Source: Typhlomys cinereus (lineage: Eukaryota; Chordata; Mammalia; Rodentia; Platacanthomyidae). From it: a stretch of 64,000 bases of DNA. Where the stretch lies: the NCBI GenBank assembly GCA_023101885.1, contig JALPQD010000224.1:2818696-2882695 (forward strand), given 5' to 3'. The notes below the pieces were generated by a model that made no database searches, was not told the DNA's origin, and saw only the letters and a list, made by a program, of their open reading frames with translations. Positions within the stretch are counted from its first letter, which is position 1; every line of letters begins with the position of its first letter. Positions 56,463 through 64,000 of the stretch are shown piece by piece. A program made the position numbers and the translations under genes.

Positions 56463-56812
56463 TTATAATACAAATTTGCAGGGCTGGAGAAGTGGCTCAG
56501 GGGTTAAGCCTCTGCCTTGTAGGCAGAAGGTCCTGAGTTGGGATCCTAGACCCCATGTATAGACGCCGGGCGGAAGGCGGGGGCTGCGTTTCTGGTCCTG
56601 GTGGGCAGAGCCTGTGAATCCCCGGGCAGAGTAAAGGAGGAGGTGGAGGCGTCCATGGTAGTTCCCGAATTCGCCCGTGGTTCTACACACACACATACAC
56701 AAGCACACACATGTACACACACATGCGCGCGCGTGTGCGCACGCATACATGCACAATTGAATAACTAATAAATGATAAAAAATTTAAAAAATATTTTATA
56801 ATACAAATTTGC
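56463..56812 (+). mobile_element. Young DIP-like SINE with 17-bp target duplication
   Basis: The element (56,480-56,795) is bounded by perfect direct repeats ttataatacaaatttgc (56,463-56,479 and 56,796-56,812). It starts agggctggagaagtggctca and has pol III-type A and B boxes. The body is CpG-rich (gacgccgggcggaaggcggg) with an alternating CA/CG tail and an A-rich end. Together with the copy at 13.0 kb it is the best reference copy of the family here. Confidence 0.93.
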
Positions 56813-57720
56813 TTTACATAATAAATGGTAAAATTATATGTATGCCAAAGAATTGGTTTAAAGTGAATTTCTTTGTGCTTTATTATCAGAGAAACTATCA
56901 TATGGTCAATGTAGTGCAAAATTTTTTCTGTGTAAATAGGTTATGAGTGGAAAAAGTTTAAGATTTGTTTAGTTTCCATTTCCCTTTGGGAAAGAAAGAC
57001 GTAAGATTGTGAGATAGAGGGGTGTGTGATGGATGTTCAAGAGAGGGAAGTTTCTAGTTTTAGTGGGACAAACGTGGGTCTGTTTGTGTGTTGGAGTGAC
57101 TCAGCCATGAGGTTTTGGTAGATGCAAGATGCAAGGTTTCTCTACTGACACAGGATGAAGCAGGACGAATGACAGGTGCTCAGGAGCTTAAGATCCCTAG
57201 GGGAGAGTATGGATTGAAGGGACAGGGGAAGGACTATAATTTCACTTCTCTCTGCTTAGAGTAATAAGCTATCTTAGTCCCAAATTAGGTCTTGTGGTTT
57301 TTGTGGTAAAGAGACAAGATAAAATCTTGGATTGTTTCTAAGTATTTATATACCAGTGGAGGAAAATTTATTTAATGGTATCGTAGAAGTTCACTCTTTT
57401 TAAAGAGCCTGGCAGAAGACAATTTGAAAGCTCCATGTACCATTTCTCATCTCTCAGAGGATTTATTCAAATTATACTCTTGTCATTGGCATTCAGAGCT
57501 TGAGGACAACAGAACTGTCCCAACGCAAATTTTCAGTGCCAATTTTGACCATGGTGAAGTGGCTTTGAAGGCTGAAGGTCAAGAGTTTGATTGATTGGGC
57601 GATTAAAATTCCCTTTAAAACAAATTAGATGTGGCAGGTTTGCCACAGGTGAGAAGTACTACAAAGAAATGAATCTGATTAGCAGGTAAAACTTTTTAGA
57701 TCATCAGAAAGGAAAGTGGA
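56813..57720. other. Unassigned intronic sequence
   Basis: No gene or repeat is recognised. Confidence 0.4.
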
Positions 57721-57729
57721 ACCCCCCCC

Positions 57730-57784
<55 letters not shown>
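57721..57784. repeat. C-run, (CT)n, (CA)n microsatellite
   Basis: About nine C are followed by CT dinucleotides, with one break, and about 12 CA dinucleotides. Confidence 0.95.
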
Positions 57785-58379
57785 AAAGCAGAAATGAACC
57801 TGCATAGGAATGCCAGTTTGGTAATTTAAAAATAAGTATCCAGCACAACTTTTCTTCACACTTATAAATAACATGGAAATGCTAGATAAGCATACTTTTA
57901 TTTTTATTGTAGAGATCGGTACGTACCCTCAGTGCTTGAGGTTGGTCACATGCTTAAGGCAGGAAAATAGTCTATGAAGAACAAATTATTTTCAGGAAAT
58001 TAATACATGGCAGACCCCAACTTATCTATGTACCTCCATCTGTGTTGAATCCACATAATAGCATTGCAAGGATGATACTGGAATATCTTTAGTTTCAGGG
58101 GAGAAATGAAGGGAAGAGAGAAGGTTCCAGAAGATCTCTAGATGGTAGGGGAAAATTGTGAAGATGAGTTAAGTGTTGCTACAATGAAGCCCAGGACTTC
58201 ATTGCCAGAGACGCAGAGTTCCCAGGTGGGGATCAGAATCCTTGAACAACTTCTCATGGAAAACACCTGTGCATGGCTGCAGGGAACCAGAGAATCATAA
58301 GATCAGACTGGAGCTGGACTCATGGGACTATCTGCCATATGCAAAGCATTCGCTGCTGTCTCAAGCATGCATAATCCTT
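57785..58379. other. Unassigned intronic sequence
   Basis: Nothing recognised with confidence. A faint B1-like patch lies near 57,905-57,985. Confidence 0.35.
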
Positions 58380-58995
58380 GGATATGCCCTCAGGATTGTG
58401 TACTATTTCACTTCAGTTTTAATGTATTTGTCATGGAAAATATTATACAAGACACACATATTACCATTCTCGCTATACAGTTTGTTAAGTACATTACATT
58501 CTTGTGCCTTCATCCCCACAGCCCACCTTGAACAATGAATGTCTTCCCATATTGAAGCCTGGTACCCATTAAACATTAACCCCAGTTCTTCCCTCCTTCA
58601 ATCCCTGATAACCATCCTTCTACTTTCTATCTGTAGTAATATTGCTACCCTAGGCACCTTGTGTAAGTGGCTTAACAGCATTTGTCTTTCTACGAGTAAT
58701 AGTAAATCCCCAAGGTCTCTCCATATTTTAGCATGTTCAGGACAACTTTTGCTAATCCATTCATCTTTCAGTAGTCCAGAGGTTGCTTCTTTTTTTGGCA
58801 GTGTGGGTAATGTAATCACACAAACTGTGTACCCCATATCTCTGAGGCTTGTTCTTGTGCTTGCTCATCCATATACAGAACTGCTGAACCATCCAATAAT
58901 TCTGTGTTTAATTTATTTTTAGGAACTTCTGAACTGTTTTCTTTGGCAGCTACATCATTTTGCCTTCCCACCACCAGCCTACAGGGGTTCCTGTC
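58380..58995 (-). mobile_element. Ancient L1 (L1M) 3' region
   Basis: On the plus strand the landmarks of an old, pan-mammalian L1 3' end appear in reversed order: gtgccttcatccccacagcc, ttctactttctatctgtagt, ttagcatgttcaggac, tgaactgttttctttggcag and cttcccaccaccagcctaca. It is strongly diverged. Confidence 0.65.
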
Positions 58996-59003
58996 CCCCC
59001 CTA

Positions 59004-59106
59004 GGAGGTAGGTATTGTTGTCTTCAGTGTTAGTAAGAAGAAAGATGCAGAGAAGTTAAGTGAGCCTCACACAGATAAAGTGAGCTCCTATGTGCAGATA
59101 TGAACT
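59004..59106 (+). mobile_element. Ancient SINE, MIR
   Basis: The run ggtaggtattgttgtcttca, agatgcagagaagttaagtg, agcctcacacag...gatatgaactt has the conserved MIR core order. The following 59,107-59,959 shows nothing recognisable. Confidence 0.6.
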
Positions 59107-59959
59107 TAGCAGGACTCCAGAGCCTTAAATCAATCCCGTGGCACGTCATCGAGATAAGGCACAGAAAAACCATGTGCTGTGGCGCCGGGCCCTCTGCCTG
59201 CCAGTGCCAGAACTGGGAACAAAGCCCCTTCAGAGTTCGTGCTGAGAAATTATTCTTACAGTTAGCCTTTCTTGTTTTCTTTTAAATGAAAATGTTATTT
59301 AAAATAGTTGTCTTTAAATATTTTGTGGCTTTTTCTTGCCTTTCTAAATTTATACTTTAAAAATGTTCCTTTTATTTAAAATATTACCTTGAAATGTCTG
59401 TAATATGTTTGATTTTATTTTTAACTTTCTTGGGTAAAATTTTGCCTTTAAATCTTTTGAATAAATATGCATTGATTTCAGTGAGTTTTTAGATATAGCG
59501 GCACTGTATCCATCAGTTAGAAGTTTTCTTTCAAGTCAAACTAAGCAAAGTGTCTAAAGCTGATTTAAGCCAGGAAGCCTGGAGGGGAGCAGCGGTAAAC
59601 ACTGAAGACTGCTTCTTATTCAGCTGAAGCAAACTTAAAATAGCTTTTTTCCACAGAGGAGGACTACTTAGCAAACACATCTATCCTCTTCCTTTATTAG
59701 GAAAGGGTCGGTTCTCCTTCAAAGTTCTAGAGACTGTGTGGCTTTCTAGCATAGTGTGTTCACTGGGGTCTGGCCCAGCCGAGTTAGTGTATTAGTGTCA
59801 CAGCTTGCCTCCAGTGCCTCTCATATTGCTACTGTGGAACACCTCTTCCCCCAAAATACAGACTGAGGGGTCTCCCAGAGCTGTATTTTAAACAGGAGAA
59901 CCTGGATGGGTGCTATCCTCCATATAGATGTCCTGCTTCATCTTCTAGGGTTGAGGAGA

Positions 59960-60035
59960 GACAGAGCTAAAGCTCACATTCATGAGGGATGTGGCTTCGT
60001 GCTAGAGCACTATCCTAGCTTGGCCAGCACTGAAC
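59960..60035 (+). mobile_element. SINE fragment, ID-type
   Basis: The run gagggatgtggcttcgtgct, then agagcactatcctagcttgg and ccagcactgaa, is a diverged ID head. The purine array follows it directly in the tail position. Confidence 0.55.
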
Positions 60036-60057
60036 AGAGGAAACAAGCAGAAAGAGG

Positions 60058-60113
<56 letters not shown>

Positions 60114-60285
60114 GAGAGGAAGAGAGAGACAAAGAAGAGAGAGGAAGAGATTAAGAGAGAGGAAGAGAAAGAGGAAAAGAGAGGAAGAGAGAGAGCAAGA
60201 GAGAAAGAGGAGGAGGAAGAGAAGGACAAAGAGGAGGAGGAGAAGGAGGAAAGAAAGGGAGAGAAAAGAGAAAGATCATGGGGAT
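60036..60285. repeat. Polypurine (GA)n / GGAAGA-type tract, about 250 bp
   Basis: About 25 GA dinucleotides (60,056-60,107) lead into nearly pure A/G sequence with gagaggaaga and gaggaggag motifs. Only a few isolated C or T interrupt it. Confidence 0.95.
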
Positions 60286-60919
60286 CCCATCTCTAATGTG
60301 ACTGACTGAGATGAGCTGGACCAGGAAGATTTTACAAATTCTATTGATTATTAATGTATGGTCAAGTGTGTGAACTTGCTGTAATTTCCTGATTTCTTCC
60401 TAGTATCTTGTTCTTTGATTTACAGTGTTTGTTGTGGTTGTCCTTATTAACTGTGATGGGTGGCTTTCTCTTGCTCTTTCTCTTTGTGGTAAGAGACTTT
60501 TCTGCCTTTGGAGCAGGTATTTATGGTCACATGACTCAGTGCTGGTGCTGTAGATTTAGCCTGTAGAAACTTGCATTTCAAAGTCACAGGAAGGGCAGTG
60601 CCTGGTGGCCTGTGTGATGAAGATGTGGTAGAAGCTCCAAGGCCCTGGATGTCTGTCTGTTTCATGGCATGAACTTGAGAACGACGTTTTGGCTGATATG
60701 ATATTATTTTCTGGTGAACGTAGCGCTTTCTCCCTTGTGTGCTGCTGTGGACCCTGAGCGTCCTTCCCTCTGGAGAAGAAGCCGCCTGTGGTGCCCTCCC
60801 TCCTTCTCTAAGGGACTGTGACTTTGAGGTCACTTGGCAGAACATTCATCTGAATTTTAGATGAGATGTAAGATTTGGAGGACTATGTGCTCTTTGCTTC
60901 GGTTTTGTTTTAAATGGGT
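60286..60919. other. Unassigned intronic sequence
   Basis: An open frame on the minus strand (60,845-60,447, 132 codons) shows no recognisable domain. No repeat is seen. Confidence 0.35.
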
Positions 60920-61030
60920 GTTTAAGCTGGCATGGCGGCACTCTTCTGAAATTTCAGGTCTGGGGCATGGAGGCTGGAGGAGTTTGAGGCCATCCCCGGC
61001 CACACAGGGATGAGATTAGGGAATGAAAAT
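60920..61030 (+). mobile_element. SINE, B1
   Basis: The run taagctggcatggcggcact, ggcatggaggctggaggagt and ttgaggccatccccggccac is a diverged B1 in the sense orientation. An A-rich stretch follows (61,060-61,120). Confidence 0.65.
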
Positions 61031-61324
61031 GTCATAAACTCACCATATTAATGTATGGAAATTTAAAAGAATAAAAAAGAAAAAGGACACAGACAAAAAA
61101 AGGAGACAAAAAAGAAAACAAATGAAAGGATTTTTATATATAGTATTTTAAAACCGTCATTATTTTGTTTTCTGTTTTCCATAAGAACTGCCCAGGTAGT
61201 TGAAGTAGAAAGGATGTTTCACAGTAGCCTTCTCACTGGTGGCAGAAAGTGATCGCTATAAGTAGCCGGGAACAGGGACTTCCTCACCCACTCAGGAGCA
61301 GTTTTTGATGTAGTTGGAGCAGAC

Positions 61325-61706
61325 ATGTACTGGTTATTCTTCTCTGTTGCTGTGAGACACCACTCAAAGTCAGGCAGCTTAAAGGGGAAAAAAAGGAGAT
61401 TTATTTAGCTTATGGTTCCAGAGGAGAGGTATCGTCCATTATGGCATGGTTGGCTGGCAGAAGCTAAAGGTGACCTAAGTTAGGTCCTTCCTGGAGGCCG
61501 GAGAGCTGCTATATACTGCTAACTAACTGCAAGAGCAGACCTCTTCTGGAGGTAAGATGGGGCTAATCAACCTCAAGGCCCACCCCCTGTAACTGCCTTC
61601 CTTCAGCAAGGCTCCACTTCTTTAAAGGTGCCATGACCTTTCCAAACAACCAAAGATTCAAACACATGAACCTGTGGGAGACAACTCACATTTCAAACCA
61701 TGATAA
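61325..61706 (+). mobile_element. URR1-like DNA-transposon remnant
   Basis: The best-preserved copy: cagcttaaaggggaaaaaaa, ttatggttccagaggagagg, ccattatggcatggttggct, cctcaaggcccaccccctgt, agcaaggctccacttcttta and cacatttcaaaccatgataa. Non-coding. Confidence 0.65.
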
Positions 61707-62654
61707 GACATATGCAATCTCCCTGTTTTCTTTTGGAAAACTGATTCCAGAATCTCTGCAGGTACCAAAGTGTACAGATGCTTGTGTCTTACATAAAATG
61801 TTGTAGTATATTTCACTTCTGCACATTCTCTGTAGTCCATCTCCTCTTAGTCCATCTCTAAATGACTTATACATCTGATAAAGCAAACATGCTGTGAAAA
61901 TGGTTGTTACACCAGATTGGGAAATAAAAGAAAAGGTGTACATGGCTAATAGAAATACAGATTTTTTCCTGTAATTATTTTGACCCATTGGTGTTTAAAT
62001 CCATGGATGAAGACTCCATGACAGTGTGTATGCACAGAGCAGTTTTTACACTGTGACAAATTAATTATTCAGTCTGTGTATTCCTGCACACCTGCTCATC
62101 AGAATGACAGTGGAACTCTCTCATCCTCAGCTCTTAGGAGTTAAGATAGGACATCTGCTGCTGCTCCTCCTTGGTCTTTTTCAAAAGAAGCATACTGGGC
62201 TCGACATGACCTTCCCATTTAGATAATCTCTTAACAATTGTGGGGACCTGGAAAATAGCTCTCTTCTCATCTTTATGCATATTTCTTCTGTGGTTAATTA
62301 CTGAGGCGACAGGTGTATGTAGAAGTGAGAATGGGACAGGGCGTTGTTGGATGAGAGACAGATTGCTTAGGTTACAGCCAGTGACACCTGGTCATTCCCG
62401 AAGCCATGGAAATGAGCCCGTGCTCTCTGCGAGGTTCTGCAGTGGGTCCCTGGGTCCCCAGGCCATTTCTCTAGTCAATACTCACTCTATCCAGTGCTGC
62501 CTTCTCTACCTGCTTGTTGGCCAAACCTGGTTAGTTGTGCATGTCAGTAAGAAAAGTGAAGTGAAGCATTTAATTTTCTGACACCTTACTTAATTTTTGT
62601 ATCTATTTTTTAAATGTTCTAGAAATTGGAAATGATGACAGAAAGTATGTAAGT
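61707..62654. other. Unassigned intronic sequence
   Basis: Frames of 100-113 codons on either strand show no family I recognise. No repeat is seen. Confidence 0.35.
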
Positions 62655-63395
62655 TTTCTTTTTTTTTTCTCCCACATTTAATTTTTTTCCTAATCATATA
62701 AGCTCAATAGGTACCTCCCTTCTTCCCTCCCCAGTCCCCTCTTGCATTGCCTCTCCTTTCCCTCTTCCTTTCATCCTGTTCCCTCCCTCCCTCCCTTTTC
62801 CTCACTCTCATCCCTGAAGCATCCTTTTGTGTGAATGCCAAACCTCCCTCTGAGTCCTCTACCCTAGTGAGGGGTAAGGACTCAGTTGCATAGCCCAGAA
62901 CCCTTTCTTGGGCTCCCCTTTAGTATGGGGACTCTATTATGGCTGTTAATCCCTTGCCTTTAAGGATCCTACCGCCTGGAACCTTCTCCCCTGTGATTAC
63001 ATGTTAGCCATTCTGCAGGTCAGGCAAAGTCCAGTCCTGGCTGCTGCAGCCCTAACTTGTATGGAGTATCTTGCATATTGTTGGTCCTCCCCATCTTTAG
63101 GCTCTTAAGATCTTGCCGTCCCCTCTTCCACAAGGTTCCCTGAGCTTTAGGCTGGGGAGAGATTTGGCTGGTCTGGTTCCAGGTGATTAATGTAGGCTCT
63201 TTGGTGTTCTGAATTATGGTTTGTTGTTGTTTTCAGTTTTGTTTTTCCTGCACTGCCCTTGGCTGCATCCTGAGTAGTATAGAAGATCACCTTCTAATCA
63301 AAGATAAAAGACTGTTTAAACGAAGATCTTAATATAAGAGGAGACTCAAAGGTAGATAGAAGAACAGGAGTAGGACACAGCAGTAAGTTAAAAAA
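62655..63395 (-). mobile_element. LINE-1 3' end, 5'-truncated
   Basis: A T run and catataagctcaataggtac are followed by a pyrimidine tract and sequence collinear with 17,960-18,660. Shared phrases include tatgga-type ends, gtcaggcaaagtccagtcct against the 18.3 kb counterpart, gccgtcccctcttccacaag and tggtttgttgttgt. It is more diverged than the 17.9 kb and 33.7 kb copies, so it is an older member of a related lineage. Confidence 0.82.
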
Positions 63396-63475
63396 CCTAG
63401 CCTATTTTTTTTTTTTTGAAGAAGCTCTACAAGTCATTTTTTTATCCCTACCTCATAGGACTTTCTTCTTTTGTT

Positions 63476-63620
63476 TCTTTTCAGACAGGCTATTAATATA
63501 TAGCCTCGGCTAGAGTGGAGCTCGTTTTATTGATCAAATTGGTCTTGAACTTATGGTGATCTTCTTTCCTTAGCCTCCTGACTGCTGGGTATGCAGATAT
63601 TCATCACCACGTTCAGCTTG
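63476..63620 (-). mobile_element. SINE, B1-related
   Basis: The run ttttcagacaggctattaat, ggtcttgaacttatggtgat, cttagcctcctgactgctgg is a reversed, diverged B1. The final 63,621-64,000 shows nothing recognisable. Confidence 0.55.
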
Positions 63621-64000
63621 CCATCTCCTAGACTTACAAAGGCACATTACTTCCAAAGGAATCAGTTCTGAGCTCATTCCTTCTCTGACAGTAGGAGGTG
63701 TAGAGCTATACAAGATCCAGGCTGAGCGAGTGGCCTTTCTTGCCGTGCTAGGGACTACAGTGACTTGGAGTTTCCCATGTGTATTACTGAATATCTTGAC
63801 ATGCACCCATGTCGAAATATGAAATGTTTGTGCTTCCTATGCACCTTGTACATATATCTTGAATGTCATTCATCTTATGTTTTTCTTTTTCTTTTTATAC
63901 ACTTACAGTTTGACTGACTGTTGAAAGAGATTTAGGTTTTTGGAGCATTTTGGACTTTCATATTTAAGGATGCTCAGTCTATATCAGGATGGAAATTGCA

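Larger units (their letters stand above)
16708..64000 (+). other. FARS2: FARS2 intron 1 (start, inferred)
   Basis: This begins at the gtgagt donor of the proposed FARS2 exon 1 and runs past the right edge. No FARS2 coding exon is recognisable in it. Its content is repeats and non-coding sequence, annotated below. Confidence 0.65.

Noticed and set aside
56480..56570. Functional tRNA gene at SINE heads
   Set aside because: A and B boxes are present but no cloverleaf acceptor stem is complete and the sequence continues into a SINE body. The same applies to every ID and DIP-like head.
60002..60229. Ser/Leu-rich minus-strand and Arg/Glu-rich plus-strand frames
   Set aside because: Translation of the (GA)n/polypurine tract.

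Overview
The window is nuclear DNA of a mammal, almost certainly a myomorph rodent. It is gene-poor and AT-rich, full of SINEs and LINE-1 pieces, with one CpG island. SINE families with B1, ID, B4 and RSINE1 architecture point to a rodent. The most abundant SINE is tRNA-headed and about 310 bp long, of the B2 superfamily, and its body is not the mouse or rat B2 body. I read it as a DIP-type element of jerboas and relatives (Dipodoidea). That lineage call is inference. No bacterial, viral or organellar genes were seen.

The only protein-coding gene sequence I can support sits at the CpG island (about 15.5-16.9 kb). On the minus strand, 15,799-15,884 encodes the first 28 residues of LYRM4 (ISD11), including its LYR motif, and ends at a GT splice donor. 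About 0.7 kb away, on the plus strand, a TATA-less exon with a YY1-type AAGATGGCGGC motif ends at a consensus donor at 16,707/16,708. In mammals LYRM4 is head-to-head with FARS2 (mitochondrial phenylalanyl-tRNA synthetase), so this exon is assigned to the FARS2 5' UTR. Both products act in mitochondria: LYRM4 stabilises the NFS1 cysteine desulfurase of Fe-S cluster assembly, and FARS2 charges mitochondrial tRNA-Phe. The rest of the window is then LYRM4 intron 1 (1-15,798) and the start of FARS2 intron 1 (16,708-64,000). FARS2 coding exons lie beyond the right edge.

LYRM4 intron 1 holds RSINE1, B4, B1 and DIP-like SINEs, two copies of an LTR-like repeat of about 415 bp (6.7 and 8.7 kb), and a nine-copy 33-bp minisatellite at 10.1 kb.

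FARS2 intron 1 holds a full-length LINE-1 (17,944-24,102, minus strand) with a perfect 15-bp target duplication, tandem GC-rich 5' promoter units and decayed ORF1 and ORF2. It also holds a severely 5'-truncated L1 with a 17-bp duplication (33.7 kb), older L1 3' ends (35.3, 48.4, 49.5, 51.1, 58.4 and 62.7 kb), about ten DIP-like SINEs, several URR1-like DNA-transposon remnants, and a minisatellite-rich zone (37.4-43.6 kb) with a 21-bp-unit array of about 0.9 kb and a TGG/TG array of about 0.7 kb.

I found no new biological system. The points most worth a second look are the bidirectional mitochondrial promoter with paired X-box-like motifs, the complete L1 with its own CpG-rich promoter and splice donor antisense in FARS2, the young minisatellites, the LTR-like family, and an unassigned 88-codon frame with an adjacent A-tract at 36.4 kb.
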